A stretch of 64,000 nt of DNA from Nonomuraea solani (GTDB lineage Bacteria > Actinomycetota > Actinomycetes > Streptosporangiales > Streptosporangiaceae). The stretch covers positions 124,001 to 188,000 of the forward strand of contig NZ_FNVT01000020.1 in NCBI RefSeq assembly GCF_900108335.1, read 5' to 3'. Made by a program: the position numbers and the translations under genes. Below the pieces are notes generated by a model. The model was not told the origin of the DNA. It did not search any database and saw nothing but the letters and a program-made list of their open reading frames with translations. Below are positions 8,756 through 17,699 of this stretch, in pieces. Every line of letters begins with the position of its first letter. The first letter of the stretch is position 1.

Positions 8756-9619
8756 ATGCCGCGTATCAGCCCTCCGTTACAGCAGGAGAAGCTCGGCCGG
8801 GAGTTACGCGCGTTGCGGACCGCCGCGGGTCTCACGATCGCCCAGGCCGCCGATCGCCTGCACTGCGCCAACAGCACGGTGTCGAACATGGAGAACGGCC
8901 ACACCCTCGTCACGCCCGGCTACGTCCGCGACGTGCTCGACGTCTACGACGCCGACGAGCCGACCCGCCGGCGCTGCCTGGACCTGCTCACCGACGCCCA
9001 TCGCAAGCCGTGGTGGCATCCGCAGTACCGGCGGGTGCTGGGCCGGTTCGTCGTCTACGAGACCGAGGCCAGGCTGCTGCGCTACTGGCAGGCGCAGGTG
9101 GTGCCCGGCCTGCTGCAGACGCTGGACTACGCCCGTGAGGTGATCGCCGCCGACCGGCCCTGGGAGGAGGACGGCCTGGTCCAGTTACGGGCCCGGGCGC
9201 GGATCGCCCGCCAGTGGGTGCTCACCGACGAGGCCGACCCGCTGGTGGTGGACGCGATCGTGAGCGAGGAGGCGCTGCGCCGCCCGGTCGGCGGCCCGGA
9301 CGTGATGGCCGCCCAGCTCACCCGCCTGCTCGACGCGGGCGCCCGGCCGACGGTCTCGGTCCGGGTGGTGCCCCGCTCCGTGGGCGCGCACGCGGGCCTG
9401 ACGTGCTCGTTCGTGCTGTTCAGCATGCAGGACCTGCCGACGATCCTGTACCGGGAGGGCGGCATCGACGAGATCGTCGACGCGGGGCTGGGGGTGGCGG
9501 AGGAGTACGAGCGGCGCTTCGAGCACCTCGCCGGCGTCGCCCTGCCAGCGCGGCCCTCGGCCGAGCTGATCGAGTCGATCCGAGAAGAGTTCGTGTGCAC
9601 CGGCCGGGCCCTGGCGTAA
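8756..9619 (+). CDS. HTH (XRE) regulator with DUF5753 domain
   Basis: A 287-residue protein with an N-terminal XRE-type helix-turn-helix (about 10-65: LTIAQAADRLHCANSTVSNM) and a C-terminal DUF5753 domain. The latter is recognisable from the WWHPQYRRVLGRFVVYETEA and VPGLLQTLDYAREVI segments. This architecture is very abundant in actinomycetes and is usually paired with a small DUF397 gene (toxin-antitoxin-like, or developmental as in BldB/WhiJ systems). No DUF397 gene follows here. AGGAA lies 12 bases before the ATG. Its 3' end faces the DUF5829 gene. Confidence 0.88.
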   Translation: MPRISPPLQQEKLGRELRALRTAAGLTIAQAADRLHCANSTVSNMENGHTLVTPGYVRDVLDVYDADEPTRRRCLDLLTDAHRKPWWHPQYRRVLGRFVVYETEARLLRYWQAQVVPGLLQTLDYAREVIAADRPWEEDGLVQLRARARIARQWVLTDEADPLVVDAIVSEEALRRPVGGPDVMAAQLTRLLDAGARPTVSVRVVPRSVGAHAGLTCSFVLFSMQDLPTILYREGGIDEIVDAGLGVAEEYERRFEHLAGVALPARPSAELIESIREEFVCTGRALA

Positions 9620-9652
9620 AGAGCAAGGCCCGGCCGGGCACCGGGTGGGGTG

Positions 9653-10600
9653 TTACCGCGGGGCGTCGAAGGTCCACTCGGCGCGGGCGCCCGGGCCCAC
9701 CGCCAGCGTCGAACGCCCGATCCGCTCCTCGTGCCGGGTCTCCACGGCGCGGTTGAGCGACATGCTCACCTGCTTCAGGCCCGCCTGCTCCCGCGCGACG
9801 GAGTCGAGCTGGATGGTGGTGCCGCCGCCCGAGGCGATGGCGCCGCCGCCGGTCGTCGCGACGTCGAACCCGCCCGCCTTGAGCAGCGGGATCGTGTTGG
9901 CGAGGTCACGCGCGGGGACGCCGATGCGCAGGTAGGTGATGTCACGCATCAACCGGTCGGCGTAGGTGTCGGGCAGGTAGCGCTCGCGGCTGACGTCACC
10001 GGGGTGGCTCTCCGGCTCGGTCTGGCTGCGCGGGTCGGCGAAGTACTCCGGGAAGTACTCCATCGCCCACGGGTCGAAGGCCTCGTACTGGGCGGCGGTG
10101 GTGCGGATGGTGTCGAACCACGGGATCGGGACACCGTCGCCGAAGTCACGCGTCTGGCGGTACGTGGCCGGGTCACTGATGCCCAGGGCGGCCAGCGCCG
10201 TGGTCGCCTTGGCCAGGTCACCGGCCCGGTCGGCCGACACGGCCAGCCCGGCGGAGCCGTAGAGGGCGTCCTGGCCGGGCAGGTCGTTCTCACCGAACAG
10301 CTCGATGTAGGTCTCGCGGCCCTTGAGGTAGCGGCCCTTCCAGGTCATTCCGCCACCGGTCGTGGTGCGGACCTCGAAGTTGGCGAACTCGCGCAGGTAG
10401 GCGGAGTTCTCCACGGCGTCGGCCGTCTCGCGGTCGACGACGCTGTAGGCATGGTTGTAGAACAGCAACTGCTTCTGGGACGACGCCTGCGCCTGGTCGG
10501 CCTGCGCCGTCCCCGCACCGCCCGCGATCGCTCCGGTGAGAGCGACGGCGCAGGTCGCGGTGAGGACGGTCATCATCCGTAATGTACGGCGAATCAGCAT
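9653..10600 (-). CDS. Secreted DUF5829-like protein
   Basis: A 315-residue preprotein. MLIRRTLRMMTVLTATCAVA leads a signal peptide that probably ends after GTAQA. The mature part begins KQLLFYNHAYSVVDRETADA and resembles DUF5829, a secreted actinobacterial family of unknown function, with a vicinal-oxygen-chelate-like look. ATG 10600 was chosen because it begins the signal peptide; the RBS is weak. The start codon lies inside a perfect inverted repeat (10600-10634), so expression may be controlled at the operator or mRNA-hairpin level. Convergent with the HTH/DUF5753 gene. Confidence 0.75.
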   Translation of the reverse strand: MLIRRTLRMMTVLTATCAVALTGAIAGGAGTAQADQAQASSQKQLLFYNHAYSVVDRETADAVENSAYLREFANFEVRTTTGGGMTWKGRYLKGRETYIELFGENDLPGQDALYGSAGLAVSADRAGDLAKATTALAALGISDPATYRQTRDFGDGVPIPWFDTIRTTAAQYEAFDPWAMEYFPEYFADPRSQTEPESHPGDVSRERYLPDTYADRLMRDITYLRIGVPARDLANTIPLLKAGGFDVATTGGGAIASGGGTTIQLDSVAREQAGLKQVSMSLNRAVETRHEERIGRSTLAVGPGARAEWTFDAPR

Positions 10601-10634
10601 GAAGGTGATCTTAGAGCGAAGATGATCACCTTCA
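10600..10634. promoter_or_regulatory. Perfect inverted repeat at the DUF5829 start codon
   Basis: TGAAGGTGATC (10600-10610) and GATCACCTTCA (10624-10634) are exact reverse complements with a 13-base AT-rich spacer. On the minus strand the last bases of the repeat are the ATG of the DUF5829 gene. It may be an operator for a dimeric repressor or an mRNA hairpin that hides the start. Confidence 0.55.
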
Positions 10635-10693
10635 CTATCGTTTTGACAGAACCCATACAGCCGACATGACACGCCCCCGGCCGGGTGCGCCCG

Positions 10694-10888
10694 TCACTTC
10701 TTGAAGGCGTCCTTGACCTTCTTGCCCGCGTCCTTGACCTTCTCCCCGGCCTGCTTCAGGCCGCCCTCGGCCTGATCGGCGCGCCCTTCCGCCCGCAGGT
10801 CCTCATCATCGGTGGCGTCACCGATGTTCTCCTTCGCCCGCCCCTTGAGCTCCTGGGCCTTGTTGCGGATCTTGTCGTCGGCGCTCAT
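10694..10888 (-). CDS. CsbD family stress-response protein
   Basis: A 64-residue, highly charged protein MSADDKIRNKAQELKGRAKE, with further KAQ/AEG-type repeats and a Lys-rich tail (KDAGKKVKDAFKK). This matches the CsbD family, small general-stress proteins first seen as sigma-B targets in Bacillus. The start at 10888 is supported by GAGGAAGG nine bases upstream and by the family N-terminus. It is divergent from the helicase gene at 11005. Confidence 0.9.
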   Translation of the reverse strand: MSADDKIRNKAQELKGRAKENIGDATDDEDLRAEGRADQAEGGLKQAGEKVKDAGKKVKDAFKK

Positions 10889-11004
10889 CTCACATGCCTT
10901 CCTCGTCGAATTCACGCGAACCCTTCCCCTTACCGGCCGCGAGGGACGAAAACATCGGCCCGGCCGCTGCTCTAATCTGGCCCAGGACGACAGAGGAGGT
11001 CTCG

Positions 11005-13218
11005 GTGGCGCAGGGTCCGGACGCGACGGCGGGTTACGCCTTAGACGCCGTCCTCGAACGCATCACCTACGCCAACGAGGAGACCGGCTACACCATCGCC
11101 CGCGTGGCCACCGACCGCGGCGGCTCCGAGCTGCTCACCGTCGTCGGCCCGCTGCTCGGCGCGCAGGTCGGCGAATCGCTGCGACTGCACGGCCGGTGGG
11201 GCTCCCACCCCCGCTACGGCCGCCAGTTCGAGGTCTGGTCCTACACCACCGTGCTGCCCGCCACCGTCCAGGGCATCCGCCGCTACCTCGGCTCCGGCCT
11301 CATCAAGGGCATCGGCCCGAAGATGGCCGAGCGGATCGTCGACCACTTCGGCACCGGCACCCTCGACGTCATCGAGCAGCAGCCCGAACGCCTGGTCGAA
11401 GTGCCCGGCCTCGGCCCCAAACGCACCAAGATGATCGCCGCCGCCTGGGAGGAACAGAAGATCATCAAAGAGGTGATGATCTTCCTGCAGGGCGTCGGCG
11501 TGTCCACCTCCATCGCCGTACGCATCTTCAAGCAGTACGGCGAAACCTCCATCTCCGTCGTCAGGACCCAGCCCTACAAACTCGCCGACGACGTGTGGGG
11601 CATCGGCTTCAAAACCGCCGACACCATCGCCCAGGCCGTCGGCATCCCCCACGACAGCCCCGAACGCGTCAAGGCCGGCCTGCGCTACACCCTGTCCGAG
11701 GCCGCCGACGACGGCCACTGCTACCTGCCCGCCCCCAACCTCGTCGGCGACGCCGTCAAGATCCTCGACGTGCCCGCCGACCTCGTGTCCTGCTGCCTGG
11801 AAGAACTCGTCGCCGCCGAAGGCGTTGTCCGCGAGCCCATCCCGGCCGGCGACAACGTCGTACCGGCCGTCTACCTGCCGCCCTTCCACCGCGCCGAGCT
11901 GTCACTCGCCTCCGGCCTGCTGTCACTGCTCGGCAACGGCCACGACCGCCTCAAAGCCTTCGCCGACGTCGACTGGGAACGCGCCGAGACCTGGCTGCAC
12001 GCCCAGACCGGCGCCGAACTGGCCACCGAGCAGCGCCAGGCCGTCCGCCTGGCCCTGACCGAGAAGGTCGCCGTCCTGACCGGCGGCCCCGGCTGCGGCA
12101 AGAGCTTCACCGTACGCTCCATCGTGCTGCTGGCCCGCGCCAAACGCGCCAAGGTCATCCTGGCCGCCCCCACCGGCCGCGCCGCCAAACGCCTGGCCGA
12201 ACTGACCGGCCACGAGGCCACCACCGTGCACCGCCTGCTGCAACTGCGCCCCGGCGGCGAGGCCACCTTCGACCGCGACAACCCCCTCGACGCCGACCTC
12301 GTCGTCGTCGACGAGGCCTCCATGCTCGACCTGCTGCTGGCCAACAAACTCGTCAAGGCCGTCGCCCCCGGCGCGCACCTGCTGTTCGTCGGCGACGTCG
12401 ACCAGCTCCCGTCCGTCGGCGCGGGGGAGGTGCTCAAAGACCTCCTGGGCGCCGGCGACATCCCCCGCGTACGCCTGACGCAGATCTTCCGCCAGGCCCA
12501 GGAGTCCGGCGTCGTCGTCAACGCCCACCGCGTCAACACCGGCCGCCACCCCGTCCTGGAGGGCATGAAGGACTTCTTCCTGTTCCCGTGCGAGGAGCCG
12601 GAGGAGATCGCCGCCCTCACCGTCGACGTCGTCGCCCGCCGCATCGCCCGCAAGTTCCGCCTCGACCCCCGCCGCGACGTCCAGGTCCTGGCCCCCATGC
12701 ACCGCGGCGCGGCCGGCGCCGGCGCCCTCAACACCGCCCTGCAAGAAGCCCTGACCCCAGCCCGCGACGGCATGCCCGAACGCCGCTCAGGCGGGCGCGT
12801 CTTCCGGATCGGCGACAAGGTCACCCAGCTGCGCAACAACTACGACAAAGGCGCGGCCGGAGTCTTCAACGGCACCGTCGGCATCGTCACCGCCATCACG
12901 CCCGACGAGCACAAACTCACCGTCCTGACCGACGAGGACGAATCCGTCGACTACGCCTTCGACGAACTCGACGAGCTCGCCCACGCCTACGCCGTCTCCA
13001 TCCACCGCTCCCAGGGCAGCGAATATCCCGCCGTCGTCATCCCGCTGGCCACCAGCGCCTGGATGATGCTGCAGCGCAACCTGCTCTACACCGCCATCAC
13101 CCGCGCCAAGAAGCTCGTCGTGATCGTCGGGTCGCGGCGGGCGCTGGCCCAGGCCGTACGGACCAAGGGAGCGGGCCGCCGCCACACCGGCCTCACTTAC
13201 CGTCTCACGCCCCGGTGA
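11005..13218 (+). CDS. recD2: RecD2-type SF1B DNA helicase (exonuclease V alpha-like)
   Basis: A protein of about 737 residues. The N-terminal OB-like region (LDAVLERITYANEETGYTIA) and helix-hairpin-helix segments (IKGIGPKMAERIV, VPGLGPKRTKMI) are RecD2 hallmarks. The helicase core has Walker A GGPGCGKS near residue 360, Walker B VVVDEASMLD, motif III GDVDQLPSVG, and C-terminal motifs including YAVSIHRSQGSEYP and LYTAITRAKK. The enzyme is a 5'-3' DNA helicase used in repair without RecBC. GTG 11005 was chosen because GAGGAGG lies six bases upstream and homology begins just after it. It appears monocistronic. Confidence 0.92.
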   Translation: MAQGPDATAGYALDAVLERITYANEETGYTIARVATDRGGSELLTVVGPLLGAQVGESLRLHGRWGSHPRYGRQFEVWSYTTVLPATVQGIRRYLGSGLIKGIGPKMAERIVDHFGTGTLDVIEQQPERLVEVPGLGPKRTKMIAAAWEEQKIIKEVMIFLQGVGVSTSIAVRIFKQYGETSISVVRTQPYKLADDVWGIGFKTADTIAQAVGIPHDSPERVKAGLRYTLSEAADDGHCYLPAPNLVGDAVKILDVPADLVSCCLEELVAAEGVVREPIPAGDNVVPAVYLPPFHRAELSLASGLLSLLGNGHDRLKAFADVDWERAETWLHAQTGAELATEQRQAVRLALTEKVAVLTGGPGCGKSFTVRSIVLLARAKRAKVILAAPTGRAAKRLAELTGHEATTVHRLLQLRPGGEATFDRDNPLDADLVVVDEASMLDLLLANKLVKAVAPGAHLLFVGDVDQLPSVGAGEVLKDLLGAGDIPRVRLTQIFRQAQESGVVVNAHRVNTGRHPVLEGMKDFFLFPCEEPEEIAALTVDVVARRIARKFRLDPRRDVQVLAPMHRGAAGAGALNTALQEALTPARDGMPERRSGGRVFRIGDKVTQLRNNYDKGAAGVFNGTVGIVTAITPDEHKLTVLTDEDESVDYAFDELDELAHAYAVSIHRSQGSEYPAVVIPLATSAWMMLQRNLLYTAITRAKKLVVIVGSRRALAQAVRTKGAGRRHTGLTYRLTPR

Positions 13219-13342
13219 CAAGCCCGCACCCAGCAGAAGTGATGGAAATGTGACTGAACTCTCCCAAATGATTCGGCGTCTTACATGCGGGAGCATTAAG
13301 GTTTTTGAGGTGCCTTTTGGTGCCCTTGGGGAGAGGAAAGTC

Positions 13343-14536
13343 TTGAACGTCAGGCCCGCTTGGAGGAGACCCGCCACCGCAGCCGCGCTGCTCACCGCAG
13401 CAGCGCTGACCGCGTCATGCTCAGGCGGCCCCGCCCCCGCCCCAGCAGCCGACAGCCCTGAGGGCACCACCGTGGCCACCCCCCAAGCGCCCACCGTGAA
13501 GATCACCCCCGACGAGGGCACCAGCAAGGTCAGCCCCGAAAAGAAGGTCACCGTCGAAGCCGCGGGCGGCGCCCTGGAGAAGGTCACCGTCGAAGCCGGC
13601 GGCGAACAACTCGAAGGCAAATTCAACGCCGACAAAACCCGCTGGGTCTCCAAAACCCCGCTGAAGCCCTCGACCAGCTACAACGTCTCCGCCACAGCCG
13701 GCGCCACCACCGCCACCAGCACCTTCACCACCGCCAAACCCGAACGCGCCCTCCAGGTCGCCGACGTCACCCCCAACGCCAAGGGCGAAAAACTCGGCGT
13801 AGGCGCGCCCATCATCGTGACCTTCAACCAGCCCGTCGCCAACAAGGCCACCATCGAACGCGCCCTCGAGATCGAAGCCGAAAAGCCCGTCAAAGGCGCC
13901 TGGCGCTGGATCAACGACACCGTCGTCATCTACCGCACCGCCAAATACTGGCCCGCCCACCAGAAGGTCACCTTCAACGCCAACATCACCGGCATCAAAG
14001 GCGGCAAAGGCCTCTACGGCACCAAGGACTACACCGCCAACCTCAAGATCGGCGCCAAGCAGATCAGCAAGATCGACACCCGCAAGCACATGATGTACGT
14101 CTACAAGGACGGCAAACGCGTCCAGACCATGCGCATCAGCGCCGGCATGGCCACCACCCGCGAATACACCACCACCAGCGGCGTCCACCTGACCATGGAA
14201 CGCGGCAGCCCCGTCCGCATGATCTCCCCGGGCCGCAAAAAAGGCGACCCCGGCTACTACGACGTCATGATCGACCACGCCGTCCGCATCTCCAACTCCG
14301 GCGAGTACGTCCACGCCAAGAACAACGTCTGGGCCCAAGGCGTCCGCAACGTCAGCCACGGCTGCATCAACGCCCGCCCCGACCAGGCCCGCTGGTTCTA
14401 CGACAACTTCCAGCGCGGCGACGTCGTCGACATCGTCGGCACCGACCGCGCCCTGGAATGGAACAACGGCTGGGGCTTCTGGCAAATGTCGTTCTCCCAG
14501 TGGAAGAAGGGCAGCGCCCTGGACGGCAAGGCCTGA
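13343..14536 (+). CDS. L,D-transpeptidase lipoprotein (Ig-like domains + YkuD)
   Basis: A 397-residue lipoprotein. A basic start (NVRPAWRRP) and hydrophobic core end in the lipobox LTASC. Two bacterial Ig-like domains (about 45-245) precede the YkuD catalytic domain, whose active-site motif NVSHGCINARP carries the catalytic Cys. A C-terminal Trp-rich tail follows, as in mycobacterial LdtMt2. It forms 3-3 cross-links in peptidoglycan on the outer face of the membrane. TTG at 13343, right after GGAGAGGAAAG, fits the signal peptide; a longer in-frame start would add an unrelated N-terminus. Its stop overlaps the next start (TGATG). Confidence 0.92.
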   Translation: MNVRPAWRRPATAAALLTAAALTASCSGGPAPAPAADSPEGTTVATPQAPTVKITPDEGTSKVSPEKKVTVEAAGGALEKVTVEAGGEQLEGKFNADKTRWVSKTPLKPSTSYNVSATAGATTATSTFTTAKPERALQVADVTPNAKGEKLGVGAPIIVTFNQPVANKATIERALEIEAEKPVKGAWRWINDTVVIYRTAKYWPAHQKVTFNANITGIKGGKGLYGTKDYTANLKIGAKQISKIDTRKHMMYVYKDGKRVQTMRISAGMATTREYTTTSGVHLTMERGSPVRMISPGRKKGDPGYYDVMIDHAVRISNSGEYVHAKNNVWAQGVRNVSHGCINARPDQARWFYDNFQRGDVVDIVGTDRALEWNNGWGFWQMSFSQWKKGSALDGKA

Positions 14537-15045
14537 TGAGCACACACATCCGGCCCGGCCGCGACGGCGACGTCCCCCTGGTCCTGTCCATGTTCGACAG
14601 CGCCGTCGCCTGGCTCACCGCCCAGGGCCGCACCGGCCAATGGGGCGACCAGCCCTTCACCGGCAACGCCAAACGCACCGGCCAGGTCACCTCCTGGCTG
14701 GACGGCGGCGGCATGCGCATCGCCGAACGCGACAACGGCCAGGCCGCCGGGTGCGTCGTCGTCGGACCCGCCCACGACTACGTCACCCCCGCCACCGAGC
14801 CCGAACTGTACGTCCAGGCCCTGGTCATCGACCGCTGCCACGCCGGCCACGGCGTCGGCCGCGCCCTGCTCGACTGGGCCGCCGACGAGGCCCGCGCCCG
14901 TGGTGCCGGCCTGCTGCGCGTGGACTGCTACGCCGGGGACGACGGCCGCCTGGTCGCCTACTACGAAAGCTGCGGCTTCACCCGCGCCGCACCGTTCACC
15001 GTGGGGGAGTGGCCCGGCATGCTCCTGCACCGCCGCCTGTCCTAG
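14536..15045 (+). CDS. GNAT family N-acetyltransferase
   Basis: A 169-residue GNAT protein. The acetyl-CoA pyrophosphate loop is seen in HAGHGVGRALLDWA, preceded by the beta-4 strand LYVQALVIDR and followed by LLRVDCYAGDDGRLVAYYESCGF, the usual C-terminal part. The start ATG overlaps the stop of the transpeptidase gene by one base (TGATG), so translation is probably coupled; whether it modifies cell-wall precursors or only shares the transcript is unknown. The acceptor substrate cannot be told from the sequence. Confidence 0.88.
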   Translation: MSTHIRPGRDGDVPLVLSMFDSAVAWLTAQGRTGQWGDQPFTGNAKRTGQVTSWLDGGGMRIAERDNGQAAGCVVVGPAHDYVTPATEPELYVQALVIDRCHAGHGVGRALLDWAADEARARGAGLLRVDCYAGDDGRLVAYYESCGFTRAAPFTVGEWPGMLLHRRLS

Positions 15046-15075
15046 TCACCGCGTTCGCCGCGTTCGGGGTGAGGG

Positions 15076-16038
15076 TCACACCAGTTCGAGTTGCGCCGCC
15101 CGCGGCCCGCCCGACACCGCCTCCGGGGTGCCGCACCGTATGCCGTACATCTGGCACAACTGCGCGATCTGCCCCGTGATCCGCCCCTCATAGCCCGGCG
15201 ACGGCAACCCTGTACGGTCGTACAGCTCCTCGTAGCGCTCCACCAGCCCCGGATGCGCCTGCGCCAGCCACTCCAGATACCACTCCCGCGTGCCCGGCAC
15301 CAGCCGCAGCACCACCGGCTCCACCGCCCGGGCGCCCGTCTGCGCGATCCGCCGCACCGTGGCCGCCAGCTGATCGGCGGCGTCACTGAGCAGCGGCAGC
15401 ACCGGCGCCATCAGCACCCGGCACTCCACCCCGGCCTCCACCAGCGCCGACACCAGCTCCAGCCGCGCCTGTGCCGTCGGCGCGCCCGGCTCCACCGCCC
15501 GCCGGATCCGCTCGTCCACGAACGCGATCGACACCGCCACCCGCGCACCCGCCCGCGCCAGCGCCTCGGCGTCACGCAGCACCAGCGCGCTCTTGGTGTA
15601 GACGGTGAACGGCGTCCCCGCCCCCGCCAGCGCGCCGATCACGCCCGGCATCAGCCGGTAGGTCTCCTCCGCGGCCTGGTAGCAGTCGCCGCCGACGCCC
15701 ACCGCGAGCTCCTGGCCGTCCCAGCGCGCGAGCTCGGCCCGCAACCGCTCCACCACGTTGGGCCGCACCACGATCCGCGTGTCGAAATCACGCCCGGCGT
15801 CCAGGCCCAGCTTGCGATGTCCGGCGCGGGCGCCGCAGCCGCGGCAGGCATGGGCGCAGCCTCGGTAGGGAGACACGGCCCACCGCTGGGCGATGCCCGT
15901 GGCCTGCGGCACCCGCTCGATCACGGTGCGGGCCTGCAGCTCGTAGAAGCCGCCGCGCACCACGGCGCGCCGCTCGATCGGCGACCGCCCGTCATCGGCG
16001 GCATCGACCAGAGCAAGCGCGTCCCAACCCACGTACAC
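15076..16038 (-). CDS. Rv2578c-type radical SAM protein
   Basis: A 320-residue protein with a SPL-like radical SAM core. The cluster motif YRGCAHACRGCGAR is CX3CX2C and keeps the three cysteines, but the aromatic residues usual in this family (YCFAR) are glycines here. DAGRDFDTRIVVRPN and VSIAFVDE-type strands match mycobacterial Rv2578c, whose function is not established. It binds a 4Fe-4S cluster and SAM. The start is GTG; it is divergent from the SMR pump gene, with about 115 bases of shared promoter region. A tail of about 40 residues follows the core. Confidence 0.85.
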   Translation of the reverse strand: MYVGWDALALVDAADDGRSPIERRAVVRGGFYELQARTVIERVPQATGIAQRWAVSPYRGCAHACRGCGARAGHRKLGLDAGRDFDTRIVVRPNVVERLRAELARWDGQELAVGVGGDCYQAAEETYRLMPGVIGALAGAGTPFTVYTKSALVLRDAEALARAGARVAVSIAFVDERIRRAVEPGAPTAQARLELVSALVEAGVECRVLMAPVLPLLSDAADQLAATVRRIAQTGARAVEPVVLRLVPGTREWYLEWLAQAHPGLVERYEELYDRTGLPSPGYEGRITGQIAQLCQMYGIRCGTPEAVSGGPRAAQLELV

Positions 16039-16153
16039 CAGTGGAACACGTATTCGACTACGTTTTCAAGCTGTTCGGCAACCTCGGCGGGGGAGCGGCA
16101 CCAGTAAAATTGGCACACCCGTACCACTTTTACGCCTTTTTGGGGGAAACACC

Positions 16154-16477
16154 ATGGCCTGGATCCTGCTCGCCCTCGCCATCGCCACCGAAGTCCTCGC
16201 CACCTCCGCACTCAAACTCAGCAACGGCCTCACCCACCTCGGCTGGACCATCGTCGTCGCCGCCGGCTACCTCACCTCCTTCACCCTGCTGGCCCGCGTA
16301 CTCAAACTCCAGCTCGACATGGGCACCGCCTACGCCATCTGGTCCGGCGCCGGCACCGCCGCCATCGCCCTCATCGGCGCCGCCTTCATGGGCGAGACCC
16401 TCACCGCCCTCAAGATCGGCGGTATCCTGCTCATCATCGGCGGCGTCATCGTCCTCAACCTCGCAGGTGGCCATTGA
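16154..16477 (+). CDS. SMR family multidrug efflux protein
   Basis: A 107-residue protein with four transmembrane helices. It starts MAWILLALAIATEVLATSAL; the Glu in helix 1 (AIATEV, Glu13) is the essential proton/substrate site of EmrE/QacE proteins, and the conserved W-x-G (IWSGAG) in helix 3 is present. It works as an antiparallel dimer exporting quaternary ammonium compounds and other cations. RBS GGGGGAAA precedes the ATG. Its stop overlaps the TTG start of the TetR gene, the usual pump-regulator pairing. Confidence 0.93.
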   Translation: MAWILLALAIATEVLATSALKLSNGLTHLGWTIVVAAGYLTSFTLLARVLKLQLDMGTAYAIWSGAGTAAIALIGAAFMGETLTALKIGGILLIIGGVIVLNLAGGH

Positions 16478-17124
16478 ACCGGCAACAGGACCCGCACCAG
16501 ACCCCCCAACCAGACCATCCGCTTTCCCGGCCCGCACAACACCCCGCCGGCACCCCCACCCACCCTCACAACACCCCCACCCAAGCCCGCGGCCGCCGCC
16601 GCCGCGCCACCCTGCTGTCCGCCGCCGTCGACCTGCTCACCGACGGCGGATTCGCCGCCGTCACCCACCGAGCCGTCGCCCAGCGCGCCCACCTACCCCT
16701 GGCCGCCACCACCTACTACTTCGCCTCACGCGACCAACTCCTGGCCGAAGCCTTCGCCCAGCTCGTCGAAACCGAACTCGCCACCACCCGCACCTGGCTC
16801 ACCCACCACGGCCTGCCCACCCTCATCGACCAGGTCGCCACCACCGACCGCACCCGCCAGCTCGGCCTATGGGAGCTGTACGTCCACGCCGGCCGCGACC
16901 CCGTCCTGCAGACCATCGCCCGCCGCTGGACCGACGGCTGCGTACGCCTCCTCGCCGAAACCCTCGACCTGCCCCCCGAAGACCCCCGCGTACGCCTCCT
17001 CTACACCACCGTCTCCACCCTCTGGCTCGAGCACCTCGTCGAACAACGCCCCCTCGACGAAGCCCGCCACCTGCTCAACCTGGCCATCCAAACCACCCAG
17101 AAAAACACATTGCCGCCCCCCTGA
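16474..17124 (+). CDS. TetR family regulator
   Basis: A 216-residue regulator. A Pro/His-rich unstructured leader (1-40) precedes the TetR helix-turn-helix (45-90: FAAVTHRAVAQRAHLPLAAT followed by TYYFASRDQLL). The C-terminal domain is an all-helical ligand-binding dimer domain. The TTG start at 16474 lies inside the last codons of the SMR pump gene, and the pump is its most likely target (inference). The long leader makes a later start possible, for example near GRRRRATLL. Confidence 0.85.
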   Translation: MNRQQDPHQTPQPDHPLSRPAQHPAGTPTHPHNTPTQARGRRRRATLLSAAVDLLTDGGFAAVTHRAVAQRAHLPLAATTYYFASRDQLLAEAFAQLVETELATTRTWLTHHGLPTLIDQVATTDRTRQLGLWELYVHAGRDPVLQTIARRWTDGCVRLLAETLDLPPEDPRVRLLYTTVSTLWLEHLVEQRPLDEARHLLNLAIQTTQKNTLPPP

Positions 17125-17144
17125 CCCCTCCCTACACTGCCCAC

Positions 17145-17699
17145 GTGCTCAAACCCGACTACCCGATCACCACGGCCCGCCTCCTGCTGCGCCCCTTCAC
17201 CCCCGACGACCTCGACGCCGTCAACGCCTACGAATCCATGCCCGACGTCGCCCGCCACCTCTACTGGGAACCCCGCGACCGCGACGCCACCCGCGAAGCC
17301 CTCGACAAGAAGATCACCCGCACCGCCCTCCACGACGAAGGCGACGCCATCGACCTCGCCATCACCCTGCGCGACACCGGCGAACTCATCGGCCAATGCC
17401 TGCTCATCTGGACCAGCAAGCAACACCGCCAAGGCGAGATCGGCTACATCCTGCACCCCGCCCACCACGGCCACGGCTACGCCACAGAAGCCGGCCAGGC
17501 CATGCTCACCCTCGGCTTCACCGGCGCCCGCCTGCACCGCATCACCGGCCGCCTCGACGCCGCCAACACCGCCTCCGCCCGCGTCCTGGAAAAACTCCAC
17601 ATGCGCCGCGAAGCCACCCTCATCGACAACGAGTACGTCAAAGGCGTCTGGGCCACCGAAGCCATCTACGCCATCCTCGAAACCGAATGGACCCCATGA
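17145..17699 (+). CDS. GNAT family acetyltransferase (RimJ/RimL-like)
   Basis: A 184-residue protein starting VLKPDYPITTARLLLRPFT, the typical start of RimJ-type GNAT enzymes. It has an acetyl-CoA loop in HHGHGYATEAGQAML and the SARVLEKLHMRREA ending. Such enzymes acetylate protein N-termini, antibiotics or other small amines. GTG 17145 is where homology begins; the same frame is open far upstream, but that part is a low-complexity shadow of the preceding genes. It follows TetR by 20 bases and its stop overlaps the DUF952 start (ATGA). Confidence 0.88.
   Translation: MLKPDYPITTARLLLRPFTPDDLDAVNAYESMPDVARHLYWEPRDRDATREALDKKITRTALHDEGDAIDLAITLRDTGELIGQCLLIWTSKQHRQGEIGYILHPAHHGHGYATEAGQAMLTLGFTGARLHRITGRLDAANTASARVLEKLHMRREATLIDNEYVKGVWATEAIYAILETEWTP

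Noticed and set aside
16041-17144. An N-terminal extension of the GNAT gene at 17145 spanning the SMR and TetR genes
   Set aside because: The extension is Pro/His/Arg-rich low complexity in a shifted frame of two well-supported genes; the GNAT homology starts at GTG 17145.
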